Program-made: the position numbers and the translations under genes
Shown here: one piece after another, positions 1-8,170 of the stretch
How the letters are laid out: each line of letters starts with the position of its first letter
How positions within the stretch are numbered: the stretch's first letter is position 1
Source: Prevotella sp.
Lineage (GTDB): Bacteria > Bacteroidota > Bacteroidia > Bacteroidales > Bacteroidaceae
DNA: 64,000 bases
Direction of reading: 5' to 3'
NCBI GenBank assembly: GCA_017623655.1
Contig: JAGAON010000007.1
Location: forward strand, 124,001-188,000
The notes under the pieces: generated by a model
Told to the model about the DNA's origin: nothing
Database searches by the model: none
Seen by the model: only the letters and a program-made list of their open reading frames with translations

Positions 1-341
1 CCTCGTTCGGCGGGGGTATAGGGCGCATGAGGGAGACTTGCGGCACGGCATCGGGAATGTTTATGCTGGCAGGACTTGAAGTTGCGAGCGAGAAAGCGGA
101 CAAAGTGGTGAAGGCCAAGAACTATGAGGTGGTGCAAAGACTGGCCGCCGACTTCAAGAAAGAGACCGGAAGCATCATCTGCCGCGACCTGCTGAAAGGG
201 TATGTAAGGGATATTAACACCAATCCCACGCCCGAAGAACGGACGGATGAGTACTACAAGAAACGGCCATGTGTACGCATGGTGGAGCTCGCCATACGCA
301 TATACATGAATTATCTGCGCGAAAAGGCGGCGGGAAAATAA
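1..341 (+). CDS. C_GCAxxG_C_C family protein, 5'-truncated by window edge
   Basis: The open frame runs in from the left edge: codons from base 3 read SFGGGIGR before the methionine at 27, so the true start lies outside the window. The FGGGIGRMRETCG stretch followed by CGTASGM and, near the C-terminus, IICRDLLKG and RPCVRMVE is the pattern of the C_GCAxxG_C_C family, small proteins with conserved cysteines thought to be redox-active or metal-binding. The usual alanine after CG is threonine here. Function is not established for the family. About 113 residues are visible. No terminator is obvious before the korA promoter, which begins about 90 bases downstream. Confidence 0.75.
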   Translation, partial: SFGGGIGRMRETCGTASGMFMLAGLEVASEKADKVVKAKNYEVVQRLAADFKKETGSIICRDLLKGYVRDINTNPTPEERTDEYYKKRPCVRMVELAIRIYMNYLREKAAGK

Positions 342-433
342 CGCATACGCGGCCTTTACAGCTCATCTTTCACGAAAAACTTGACACAAACTAACAAAAT
401 GACAGCAACAGAGCCACTTTTCTTTCATAACGC

Positions 434-464
434 TTTGCTGTTTCATAACAAATGTGTAATTTTG
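434..464 (+). promoter_or_regulatory. korA promoter
   Basis: A TTTG box at 434-437 and TAATTTTG at 457-464 are separated by 19 bp, matching the Bacteroidota -33/-7 consensus. The predicted leader before the korA ATG at 551 is about 80 nt. Confidence 0.6.
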
Positions 465-550
465 CATAAGCAAACAAAACAGGGGATAACGGATTACATA
501 TCATAACGCTTCACATTGAATATTTAATTACAAAACAAGGAATAACAATT

Positions 551-2389
551 ATGGCAGAAGAATTGGACATTAAGGAGTTGGAACAGGTTGTGGTTCGCTT
601 CTCCGGTGACTCCGGCGACGGAATGCAGCTTGCCGGCAACATCTTCTCCACGGTATCCGCTACCGTGGGCAACAGTATCTCCACTTTTCCGGACTATCCG
701 GCAGACATACGTGCCCCGCAAGGCTCGCTGACCGGCGTGTCAGGATTTCAGGTTCACATAGGTGCCGGACAGGTATTCACACCGGGTGACCAGTGTGACG
801 TGCTCGTCGCAATGAACGCTGCCGCGCTGAAGACGCAGTATAAGTATGCGAAGCCGCAGGCTACCATCATCATCGACACCGACTCTTTCCAGCAGTCTGA
901 CCTTGACAAGGCGCAGTTCCAGACCGCGGACTACCTCGGAGAGATGGGCATAAACCCCGACCGCGTGATACAATGTCCTATCACGCAGATGGTGAAAGAC
1001 GCCCTGTCAGACAGCGGAATGGACAACAAGGCGATGCTGAAATGCCGTAATATGTTTGCGCTCGGACTCGTTTGCTGGCTGTTCAGCCGTGACCTGAACC
1101 TCGTCTTCAACTTCCTTAGAGAGAAGTTCGCCAAGAAACCCGGAGTGGCGGAGGCCAACATAAAGGTTATACAGGCCGGCTACGACTACGGACACAACAC
1201 TCATTCATCGGCAACCAACGTATATCGCATAGAGTCAAAGACCAAGACGCCGGGCAGATACATGGACATCACGGGCAACAAGGCCACCGCTTACGGTTTC
1301 ATCGCCGCCGCCGAGAAGGCTGGACTGAAGCTGTATCTCGGCTCTTACCCCATCACTCCGGCGACAGACGTGCTGCATGAGCTGTCAAAACACAAGTCGC
1401 TCGGCGTGACAACAGTGCAGTGTGAGGACGAGATAGCGGGCTGCGCGTCTTCCGTAGGCGCCGCTTTCGCCGGTGCACTTGCCGTCACATCAACCTCCGG
1501 ACCGGGCATCTGCCTGAAATCAGAGGCCATGAACCTCGCCGTGATAATGGAGCTTCCGCTCGTCGTTCTCGACGTACAGCGCGGCGGACCGGCCACCGGC
1601 CTGCCCACAAAGTCAGAGCAGACGGACCTTCTTCAGGTGCTCTTCGGCCGTAACGGCGAGTCACCCATGCCGGTACTTGCCGCCACCAGCCCCACAGACT
1701 GCTTCGACGCGGCCTATCAGGCGTCAAAGATCGCACTGGAACACATGACTCCCGTGGTGCTGCTGACAGACGCTTTCGTCGCAAACGGCTCCGGCGCGTT
1801 CCGTCTTCCGGACATAAACAAGATGGATTCCATCAATCCTCCATACGTTCCGGAGGAGCTTAAAGGCACATGGACACCGTATATGCGTGCGGAGAACGGC
1901 ACACGTTACTGGGCCATCCCCGGCCGTGAGGGCTTCCAGCACATCCTCGGCGGACTGGAGAAGGACGACAAGACCGGCGCAATCTCAACCGCTCCGGAGA
2001 ACCATGACCTCATGACACGCAAGCGTCAGGCAAAGATTGACAACATAGAAGTACCTGATCTCGAGGTAATCGGTGACGTTGACGACGCAGACTTGCTCAT
2101 AGTAGGCTTCGGAGGCACATACGGTCACCTCCGTGCGGCAATGGAAGAGATGCGCGCACAGGGCAAGAAGGTTGCGCAGGCGCACTTCAAGTTCATCAAC
2201 CCGCTGCCCAAGAACACGGCAGAGGTATTGAAGAAATATCCGAAGGTGGTCGTTGCCGAGCAGAATATGGGTCAGCTTGCGGCGTTCCTCCGCATGAAGG
2301 TTGACGGATTCGTGCCCGCACAGTTCAACCAAGTGAAGGGTCAGCCGTTCGTAGTAAACGAACTTGTAGCGGCATTCAGCAAACTATAA
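551..2389 (+). CDS. korA: 2-oxoacid:acceptor (2-oxoglutarate/pyruvate) ferredoxin oxidoreductase, alpha (gamma-alpha fused) subunit
   Basis: 612 residues, the usual length of the fused gamma-alpha subunit. The N-terminal gamma domain opens with VVRFSGDSGDGMQLAG and carries the PDYPADIRAP region. The alpha (pyrimidine-binding) domain begins near residue 245 with GSYPITPATD around residue 265 and the QCEDEIAG / TSTSGPG motifs. With KorB it converts a 2-oxoacid, CoA and oxidised ferredoxin to acyl-CoA, CO2 and reduced ferredoxin in the cytoplasm. Which oxoacid is preferred cannot be told from sequence alone; KorAB for 2-oxoglutarate is the common assignment in anaerobic Bacteroidota. The ATG at 551 follows an A-rich leader with a weak AAGGAA signal. 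The partner gene is separated by an inserted DUF559 gene, which is unusual. Confidence 0.93.
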   Translation: MAEELDIKELEQVVVRFSGDSGDGMQLAGNIFSTVSATVGNSISTFPDYPADIRAPQGSLTGVSGFQVHIGAGQVFTPGDQCDVLVAMNAAALKTQYKYAKPQATIIIDTDSFQQSDLDKAQFQTADYLGEMGINPDRVIQCPITQMVKDALSDSGMDNKAMLKCRNMFALGLVCWLFSRDLNLVFNFLREKFAKKPGVAEANIKVIQAGYDYGHNTHSSATNVYRIESKTKTPGRYMDITGNKATAYGFIAAAEKAGLKLYLGSYPITPATDVLHELSKHKSLGVTTVQCEDEIAGCASSVGAAFAGALAVTSTSGPGICLKSEAMNLAVIMELPLVVLDVQRGGPATGLPTKSEQTDLLQVLFGRNGESPMPVLAATSPTDCFDAAYQASKIALEHMTPVVLLTDAFVANGSGAFRLPDINKMDSINPPYVPEELKGTWTPYMRAENGTRYWAIPGREGFQHILGGLEKDDKTGAISTAPENHDLMTRKRQAKIDNIEVPDLEVIGDVDDADLLIVGFGGTYGHLRAAMEEMRAQGKKVAQAHFKFINPLPKNTAEVLKKYPKVVVAEQNMGQLAAFLRMKVDGFVPAQFNQVKGQPFVVNELVAAFSKL

Positions 2390-2391
2390 CA

Positions 2392-2427
2392 GCCCCCACC
2401 CCAACCCTCCCCACAGGGGGAGGGAGG
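2392..2427. repeat. REP-like palindrome F1 (left)
   Basis: Starts GCCCCCACCCC two bases after the korA stop and contains the imperfect palindrome CCCTCCCC-aca-GGGGGAGGG. It is the left member of an inverted pair around the DUF559 gene; the right member is 2928-2957. Same family and orientation as 50451-50480. Confidence 0.7.
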
Positions 2428-2506
2428 TGTTACCAACGAATCCTCAAACGCACCGCGCCGGAACATCACCCGGACGGCATGACGGCAAGAACCCGATTAC
2501 ACCACT

Positions 2507-2881
2507 ATGTTCGACTACGAAACGGCTGATCCATACGCCTACTCCATGTTAAAGCAATTCGCCGCACACAACAGGAAGTTCCCCACAGAAGCGGAACACA
2601 TAATGTGGCAGATGCTAAGGAGCAGCCAACTGGGTCTGCCTTTCAAGCGACAACATATAATAGGAGAGTACATAGTGGACTTTGTATGCCTTCCCGCCAA
2701 CCTTGTAATAGAGATAGACGGAGGCTATCATGACCAGCCGGAACAACAACTTAGTGACGGACAACGCACGGAATGGCTGGAAGCGCATGGCTTCACGGTG
2801 CTAAGGTTCAGCAACGAAGAGGTAATCGGCGACACCGACAGGGTGCTTCAAGATATTGAACAATATCTGAACATTAAGTAA
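2507..2881 (+). CDS. DUF559 (Vsr-like, PD-(D/E)XK fold) endonuclease-domain protein
   Basis: 124 residues. The pattern T-AEHIMWQMLR, then FKRQHIIGEYIVDFVC, LVIEIDGGYHD and a late LRFSNEEV is characteristic of DUF559. The family is related to very-short-patch-repair endonucleases; the Asp of VDFVC and the Glu/Asp of EIDGG are the expected PD-(D/E)XK metal ligands. No biological role is established for DUF559. It sits between korA (118 bp upstream) and korB (24 bp downstream), genes normally adjacent, and is flanked by inverted REP-like palindromes at 2392-2427 and 2928-2957. That setting suggests a mobile or REP-associated cassette (inference). It is cotranscribed with kor genes by position; no promoter of its own was seen. 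Start ATG 2507 chosen because upstream sequence is repeat-derived. Confidence 0.88.
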   Translation: MFDYETADPYAYSMLKQFAAHNRKFPTEAEHIMWQMLRSSQLGLPFKRQHIIGEYIVDFVCLPANLVIEIDGGYHDQPEQQLSDGQRTEWLEAHGFTVLRFSNEEVIGDTDRVLQDIEQYLNIK

Positions 2882-2904
2882 AAACAACAAAAAGACGAAA
2901 AAAT

Positions 2905-3948
2905 ATGGCAAATAACACTAATATTATCTCCCCCTCGGGGGAGAACAAGTGGGGGGCTTCAGATTATAAGAAAGGCCAGCCACGCTGGTGTCCGGGATGT
3001 GGTGACCACTTCTTCCTCGCTTCATTACACAAGGCTATGGCCGAGATCGGCGTAGAACCTTGGAACACCGCCGTCATCTCCGGCATCGGCTGCTCCAGCC
3101 GTCTGCCACACTATATGGCCACCTACGGCATGAACACCATACACGGCCGCGCCGCCGCCATCGCAACAGGCGCGAAGGTGACAAACCCGCAGCTCACGGT
3201 ATGGCAGGTAAGTGGTGACGGTGACGGTCTCGCCATCGGCGGAAACCACTTCATACACGCCAACCGCCGCAACATAAACCTCAACATGATTCTGCTCAAC
3301 AACCGCATCTACGGTCTGACAAAGGGCCAGTACTCCCCTACTTCACCGCGCGGCTTCGTCAGCAAGTCATCACCTTACGGCACGGTGGAAGACCCGTTCC
3401 GTCCGGCGGAGCTGTGCTTCGGCGCACGGGGACATTTCTTCGCACGCACCGTAGCCACTGACGGCCCGCACACCGTGGAGGTGCTGAAAGCGGCAAACGC
3501 ACACAAGGGCGCAAGCGTGGTAGAGGTATTGCAGAACTGCGTGATATTCAACAACGGCTGCCATGACGCAGTGTATAACAAGGCCGGCCGTGCCGAGAAC
3601 GCCATTTACGTTGAACACGGCAAGCCGCTGATATTCGGCAAGGACCGCGAATACGGCCTCATGCAGGAGGGTTTCGGCCTGAAAGTGGTAAAGCTGGGCG
3701 AGAACGGCATCACGGAAAAGGACATCCTCGTGCATGACGCGCACTGCCTTGACAACACTTTGCAGCTGAAGCTGGCCTTGATGGGCAACGGTGACGGCTT
3801 CCCGGTGGCTCTCGGAGTAATCCGTGACGTGGAGGCACCGACATACGACGATGCCGTAACGGCGCAGATAGAGGAAGTGAAGGCCGCGAAGAAGTACCAC
3901 AACTTCACCGAACTCCTTGAGACCAACGACATCTGGGAGGTAAAGTAA
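2905..3948 (+). CDS. korB: 2-oxoacid:ferredoxin oxidoreductase, beta subunit
   Basis: 347 residues. The beta subunit binds thiamine diphosphate and an Fe-S centre: WCPGCGDH at residues 28-35 supplies the conserved cysteines, SGDGDGLAIGGNH near 105-117 is the TPP-binding motif, and NNRIYGLTKGQYSPTS follows. It pairs with KorA. The oddity is the N-terminus: residues 8-18 are encoded by CTCCCCCTCGGGGGAG plus TGGGGGGC (2928-2957), a copy of the REP-like palindrome also found beside thiS. The conserved fold begins only around DYKKGQPRWCPGCG (residue 20 on), so the leader may be repeat-derived. Its own thiamine dependence links it loosely to the thi operon farther along. Confidence 0.93.
   Translation: MANNTNIISPSGENKWGASDYKKGQPRWCPGCGDHFFLASLHKAMAEIGVEPWNTAVISGIGCSSRLPHYMATYGMNTIHGRAAAIATGAKVTNPQLTVWQVSGDGDGLAIGGNHFIHANRRNINLNMILLNNRIYGLTKGQYSPTSPRGFVSKSSPYGTVEDPFRPAELCFGARGHFFARTVATDGPHTVEVLKAANAHKGASVVEVLQNCVIFNNGCHDAVYNKAGRAENAIYVEHGKPLIFGKDREYGLMQEGFGLKVVKLGENGITEKDILVHDAHCLDNTLQLKLALMGNGDGFPVALGVIRDVEAPTYDDAVTAQIEEVKAAKKYHNFTELLETNDIWEVK
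2928..2957. repeat. REP-like palindrome F2 (right), inside korB
   Basis: CTCCCCCTCGGGGGAG followed six bases later by TGGGGGGC. It is inverted relative to 2392-2427 and in the same orientation as 50556-50586, which shares the identical 16-base palindrome. It is translated as part of KorB residues 8-18. Confidence 0.75.
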
Positions 3949-3973
3949 ACGACAGCAAGCACACATAATCAAG

Positions 3974-4014
3974 AAAGAGACAAGTAACTGTAATGGGTAC
4001 TTGCCTCTTTTTGT
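3974..4014 (+). terminator. korB terminator
   Basis: AAAGAGACAAGTA and TACTTGCCTCTTT form a 13-bp stem with one mismatch, followed by TTTTGTTT. It lies 25 bases after the korB stop. Confidence 0.75.
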
Positions 4015-4094
4015 TTGTATAATGCTATCTGTCAGCCCGGTACAGGCGGCATAGTACAGGATAGGTCATATCAGAAGAAATTGCCACCGGACAT

Positions 4095-4169
4095 TGTAGG
4101 GACGTACCTTGGTGCGTCCGTGGATACGAGGGTGACGATGATTCGGACGCACCAAGGTACGTCCCTACA
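4095..4169. repeat. Double-hairpin element C1
   Basis: TGTAGGGACGTACC-ttGGTGCGTCC at the left and its inverse at the right (GGACGCACC-aaGGTACGTCCCTACA), with about 25 variable bases between. Each end is itself a palindrome. Same family as 43555-43631. Confidence 0.85.
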
Positions 4170-4278
4170 AAGAGGCGCAACCAAATCGGTATATGATATG
4201 CGTCAAAGACCGGGATGACACCATGCCCCGTATTACGTCTCTCGTATCAAGCTGATTTCCCGTCTATTACAAAAGTCT

Positions 4279-4368
4279 TTGTAAAAGGGGGCTGATTACA
4301 TTGCAAAAGAGGCCTGATTACCGTGTAATCAGCGGCAGATTGCAGCGTAATCAGCACCCTTTTGCAAA
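4279..4368. repeat. 22-nt monomer array A1
   Basis: Four 22-nt units, orientations F F R R: first core AAAAGGGGGCTGATT, last core AATCAGCACCCTTTT, separated by spacers of the type TTACAnnGTAA. Lies between korB and the acyl-ACP synthetase gene, both on the plus strand. No gene is seen in 3949-4683; that stretch holds a terminator, C1, A1, B1 and a promoter. Confidence 0.85.
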
Positions 4369-4413
4369 GGCCATGCAGGCAACCCGCAACATGACCACTG
4401 CATCTGCCCGACT

Positions 4414-4496
4414 TGTAGAGACGATGAACCTCATCGTCTCAATAATAAAAGCGACATAATGCGGATGAGGAGACGATGTAATACATCGTCTCTACA
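4414..4496. repeat. Double-hairpin element B1
   Basis: TGTAGAGACGATGA-acc-TCATCGTCTC, a spacer of about 30 bases, then GAGACGATGT-aat-ACATCGTCTCTACA. One of five copies in the window. Confidence 0.85.
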
Positions 4497-4622
4497 ACGG
4501 CGGCAATAAAGCAGGCACGGCAGAATGGTCATGTGGAAACAACACGGAAAAATGCTGTCTTACAACCAACAAACGGAAAAATAGAACAAAAATGTAATGT
4601 TTTAATCATATTTGCGGAAAAC

Positions 4623-4656
4623 TTTGCGGTAATACGGAATAGTTTTCGTACCTTTG
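4623..4656 (+). promoter_or_regulatory. Promoter of acyl-ACP synthetase/acyltransferase gene
   Basis: TTTG at 4623-4626 and TACCTTTG at 4649-4656 fit the -33/-7 consensus. The TTG at 4654, which could be read as a start codon, is part of this -7 box, so translation must begin later, at ATG 4684. Confidence 0.7.
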
Positions 4657-4683
4657 CAGAAGAATAATCCATACACAAAGAAA

Positions 4684-7170
4684 ATGATAAAGAATCTGCA
4701 CAAGGCGGCCATCATAGCCGGGGAGCGTGAGGTAAGCTACGACGAGATGTTCGGGCGCATCAACCTTTTCGCCCGGCACACTCCGAAGGAGAGGGGCAGC
4801 AAGACCGTAATACTCAGCGAGAACAGGGAGGGATGGATTTACGCCTTCTTCTCAATATGGCAGAACCGGGGCATCGCCGTGCCGGTAGATGCCTCGTCAA
4901 CGGTGCATGACGTGGCCTACATACTCCGCGACTGCACGCCGGCCTGCATCTGGGCTTCAAGGGAAAGGGAGGAAGTGGCGCGGCAGGCGGTAGAGGAAGC
5001 CGGCGTCACGACAGACATCCTGCTGATTGACGACTACGAGCTGGCACCGTCAAAGGACGAAAAGGAGTGGTGCGGCACGGACAACATGAAGGAGATGGGC
5101 GACGAGTGCGCCATGATAATATACACGTCCGGCACCACAGGTTCGCCGAAAGGCGTGATGTTGTCATACAACAACATGATGGCGAACATACGCAGCGTGG
5201 CTGACGTGGTGCCTATATTCACGGAGGACAGGCGCGTGATGATACTGTTGCCGCTGCATCATGTGCTGCCGCTGATGGGCACCGTGGTGGGTCCCTTGAC
5301 CCGCGGCGGAGGTGTGGCGATATGCCCTTCGATGTCAGGGCCTGACATTATGGACACGCTGTGCCGCGGAAAGGTGGCCATGTTCATAGGTGTGCCGAGG
5401 CTGTGGCAGACGCTTTACGCGGGAATAAAGAAGAAGATAGACGCGAATTTCATGACGCGGGCACTGTTCAACGTTTGCAGTGCCGTAGGCAGCCGCAGGC
5501 TGTCACGCTTCGTGTTCAAGTCCATCCACAAGAAGATGGGCGGACATCTGGACTATCTTGTCAGCGGCGGCGCGGCTCTCGACGCGGAAATAGGACGCGG
5601 ACTGCGGACGCTGGGACTGGATGTGCTGGAGGGTTACGGCATGACCGAGACGGCGCCGATAATCACTTTCACCCGTCCGGACGACATAATACCGGGCTGT
5701 GTGGGTCTGCCCATGCCGTCCGTGGAGTGCAAGATAGTCAACGGCGAGCTGTGCGCGAAAGGGCCTAACGTGATGCTGGGCTACTACAACCGCCCGGAGG
5801 AGACGGCGGCGGTGATAGACAAGGACGGTTTCCTGCACACGGGTGACCTCGCCCGCTTTGACGAAAAGGGACGCGTTTACATCACGGGACGCTCAAAGGA
5901 GATAATAGTGTTATCCAACGGAAAGAACGTTCAGCCAAGCGAGATAGAGTACAAGATAGAGAAATATGACGACAAGGTGAAGGAAGCGGCCGTGGTGCAG
6001 CACGGGGATATGCTGCGGTGCATCATCGTCCCGCAGGAGGAATGGGCGCGTAGCCTGTCGGACAAGGAGGTGGAAGAGGCGTTGAAACGTGAGGTTATAG
6101 AGCCGTATAACCTGACCGTAAGCAACTACAAGAAGCTGATGAGCGTCTTTGTATATCGCGGTGAACTGCCGAGAACAAAGCTGGATAAGCTGCAAAGGTT
6201 CAAACTGAAAGAGCTGTGCGAGCGGAAACAGGATGCGGACGGCATGGAGACGGAGGTGCAGGGCACGGAAGAACTGACGGAGGAGTTCTGCATTCTGAGG
6301 GATTACATAGAGGAAGAGAAGAAGGTTCAGGTAAAGCCGGGACATCATCTGGAGACGGATCTGGCCTTTGACTCGCTGGATATGGTGGGCTTGCAGGGCT
6401 TTATAGAGCAGACATTCGGCATCACCATCAACGCCGACGCCATGGCATCGTTCCGCAACGTGCAGGAGATAGCCGACCGCATAGCGGCGTCATCCACCCG
6501 GAAAGAGCCTGAACGTGCGGACAGGCCAAGGCTGCTGAGCGAGAGCACAGAGCCGCTGGAACTGCCGGTGGCGGGCTTGTCACACCGTTTTTGCGCAAAG
6601 GCGTTCAAGACGTTCTTCACCGTTTACAACCGTCTTGGCATACATGGAGCGGAGAACATACCGTCGGACGGGCAGTTCATAATGGCCGCCAACCACCAGA
6701 GTTACATGGACGGGGCGATTGTCATGGCGGGAGTGCCGTGGAAGGTGATTGACAACTGCTATTTTTACGCTACGGAAGAGCACGTGAACAACTCTGCACT
6801 GCGCGCTCTTGCACGCCGGCATAACATCATATTGATGGAGCGCCGCAACCTGAAAAACTCTATCCTGAAACTGGCGGAGGTGCTGAAAATGGGCAAGAGC
6901 ATCGTGATTTTCCCGGAGGGTACACGCTCACGCAACGGCGGCATGACGGGTTTCAAAAAGACTTTCGCCATATTGAGCAAGGAACTGGGCGTGCCGGTGC
7001 TGCCGGTTTGCATCAAAGGGGCTTACGATGCGTTGCCGCGTGGCACGCATTTCTATAAGCCTGCAAAGATAACCGTTGAGTATCTGCCCCTGATGTCACC
7101 CGAAGCCAACGAGGATGAGACGCTGTTCGCGGAACGGGTGAGGGAGGCTATCGGGGCGAAAGCGGAGTGA
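4684..7170 (+). CDS. Fused AMP-binding acyl-ACP synthetase / acyl carrier domain / PlsC-type acyltransferase
   Basis: 828 residues from ATG 4684. Domain order: adenylate-forming acyl synthetase (IIYTSGTTGSPKGVML near residues 145-162, GYGMTETAP, TGDLARFD), then an acyl-carrier domain with the phosphopantetheine serine in AFDSLDM (Ser564), then a lysophospholipid acyltransferase domain with NHQSYMD (NHX4D, residues 670-676) and FPEGTR (743-748). By family knowledge the first domain activates a fatty acid and the last moves acyl groups to a lysolipid, as in E. coli Aas, but Aas has the reverse order and no built-in carrier. It probably acts at the cytoplasmic face of the membrane in lyso-phospholipid repair or fatty-acid incorporation (inference). 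Ends before a strong bidirectional terminator. Confidence 0.88.
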   Translation: MIKNLHKAAIIAGEREVSYDEMFGRINLFARHTPKERGSKTVILSENREGWIYAFFSIWQNRGIAVPVDASSTVHDVAYILRDCTPACIWASREREEVARQAVEEAGVTTDILLIDDYELAPSKDEKEWCGTDNMKEMGDECAMIIYTSGTTGSPKGVMLSYNNMMANIRSVADVVPIFTEDRRVMILLPLHHVLPLMGTVVGPLTRGGGVAICPSMSGPDIMDTLCRGKVAMFIGVPRLWQTLYAGIKKKIDANFMTRALFNVCSAVGSRRLSRFVFKSIHKKMGGHLDYLVSGGAALDAEIGRGLRTLGLDVLEGYGMTETAPIITFTRPDDIIPGCVGLPMPSVECKIVNGELCAKGPNVMLGYYNRPEETAAVIDKDGFLHTGDLARFDEKGRVYITGRSKEIIVLSNGKNVQPSEIEYKIEKYDDKVKEAAVVQHGDMLRCIIVPQEEWARSLSDKEVEEALKREVIEPYNLTVSNYKKLMSVFVYRGELPRTKLDKLQRFKLKELCERKQDADGMETEVQGTEELTEEFCILRDYIEEEKKVQVKPGHHLETDLAFDSLDMVGLQGFIEQTFGITINADAMASFRNVQEIADRIAASSTRKEPERADRPRLLSESTEPLELPVAGLSHRFCAKAFKTFFTVYNRLGIHGAENIPSDGQFIMAANHQSYMDGAIVMAGVPWKVIDNCYFYATEEHVNNSALRALARRHNIILMERRNLKNSILKLAEVLKMGKSIVIFPEGTRSRNGGMTGFKKTFAILSKELGVPVLPVCIKGAYDALPRGTHFYKPAKITVEYLPLMSPEANEDETLFAERVREAIGAKAE

Positions 7171-7185
7171 TAGCGCCGGAAAACA

Positions 7186-7228
7186 AACCAATCGAGGCCG
7201 TGCAATGATTGCACGGCCTCGATTGGTT
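7186..7228. terminator. Bidirectional terminator
   Basis: A perfect 20-bp stem (AACCAATCGAGGCCGTGCAA and its inverse) with a TGA loop, between the convergent acyltransferase gene and the small secreted protein gene. Confidence 0.8.
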
Positions 7229-7298
7229 TACAGTCTTTGTGTCTATTCTAAATAGTCTTTTTAGTCAAACTATATGCTTAACAAGAAATCCCCCTTTA

Positions 7299-7961
7299 TC
7301 ACTTCACCGTCACGGCACGTGCTTTTCCGCCGTTGACACCCTTCACTATGTTGATGCCGGGGCGCAACGCAGACTGGCGAATGCCGTTGGTGCCGTAGAT
7401 TTCCACCTCTGAAGCGGCGGCATTAGCGGCCGCTTCACTGACTGCTGTGGGGGCTGCAACAATGATTTTGCCTGTATATGCACCGTCTTGTGAGACGGTC
7501 TTGCCCAGACAAGACAGCTCTACCTGCTCCAGCCTTACCTCATAATTGCCATAGGCCAAGGTCTCTGCCGCTTCCAATGTGACGTTGAATATCTCGCCTT
7601 CATGGCCAACCAATGCTCCATACGACTTGGTGTTAAGGACAGACGCACGGTATTCGCCGGCAGGATGAGGACCTGAAACCATCAGACTGTGTGAGTCATC
7701 GCGGCCGGCATTCATTGCATATACCTTGCTTTCCCCCTCGCTCTTGGCTATGTTGAAGCCTTCCGGAAGATAGAAATGCAAGCCTACGGCCTCGACATCC
7801 GCACTGTTCTTCAACCGGAAAGAAAGCACAAACTGCCGGCCGGGGTTGGCTGTCGCATCGGAAGTGTATATGCTGTTGTCGGGAATCTCAGCGATGTTTT
7901 GCGCCAATGCCGGAACAATGCCCGACAGCATTGCAGCCAAGGTGAAAATAAACTTCTTCAT
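7299..7961 (-). CDS. Secreted hypothetical protein with cohesin-like region and C-terminal sorting-like tail
   Basis: 220 residues. The N-terminus (MKKFIFTLAAMLSGIVPALAQ) is a clear signal peptide. Residues about 35-165 read like a cohesin/beta-sandwich module (GRQFVLSFRLKNSADVEAVG, then LPEGF, EGEIFNVTLEA). After an alanine-rich linker (AAANAAASEVEIYG) the tail NGIRQSALRPGINIVKG resembles the short type-A sorting-like C-termini seen on many Prevotella secreted proteins (VYDLNGR..L..GIYIV). Function unknown; binding or surface display is an inference. It stands alone, convergent with the upstream fusion gene and downstream of secDF on the same strand, from which it is separated by a terminator. 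Confidence 0.75.
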   Translation of the reverse strand: MKKFIFTLAAMLSGIVPALAQNIAEIPDNSIYTSDATANPGRQFVLSFRLKNSADVEAVGLHFYLPEGFNIAKSEGESKVYAMNAGRDDSHSLMVSGPHPAGEYRASVLNTKSYGALVGHEGEIFNVTLEAAETLAYGNYEVRLEQVELSCLGKTVSQDGAYTGKIIVAAPTAVSEAAANAAASEVEIYGTNGIRQSALRPGINIVKGVNGGKARAVTVK

Positions 7962-8052
7962 ATCATGTAGGTTAGGAGTATAAAACCAACCGTCATTCCC
8001 TGCTGTTTACGGACATGGCTGACGGTGATTATCATGTAAGTTGTATCTTTCT

Positions 8053-8101
8053 AAAAAACAAAAGGGGTATATGTGAAGAACAATTCCTCACATATACCCC
8101 T
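8053..8101 (-). terminator. secDF terminator
   Basis: On the minus strand AGGGGTATATGTGA pairs with TCACATATACCCCT, followed by TTTTGTTTTTTAG. It lies 70 bases past the secDF stop. Confidence 0.85.
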
Positions 8102-8170
8102 ATATGCGTATCTATATCATGCCGGCAAACGAACCAAGTCGGGCACATTATGCCGGCCTGTCATCTGCTG

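Noticed and set aside
4015-4218. Small protein-coding frame
   Set aside because: It lies entirely across repeat C1 and noncoding sequence and has no promoter or homology signal.
3949-4653. tRNA or other structural RNA gene in the repeat-rich gaps
   Set aside because: Hairpins there belong to repeat families A, B and C; no cloverleaf with a TTCGA-type arm was recognised by eye.
4654-4683. TTG start for the acyl-ACP synthetase fusion
   Set aside because: The TTG is part of the TACCTTTG promoter box, so it would not be in the transcript.
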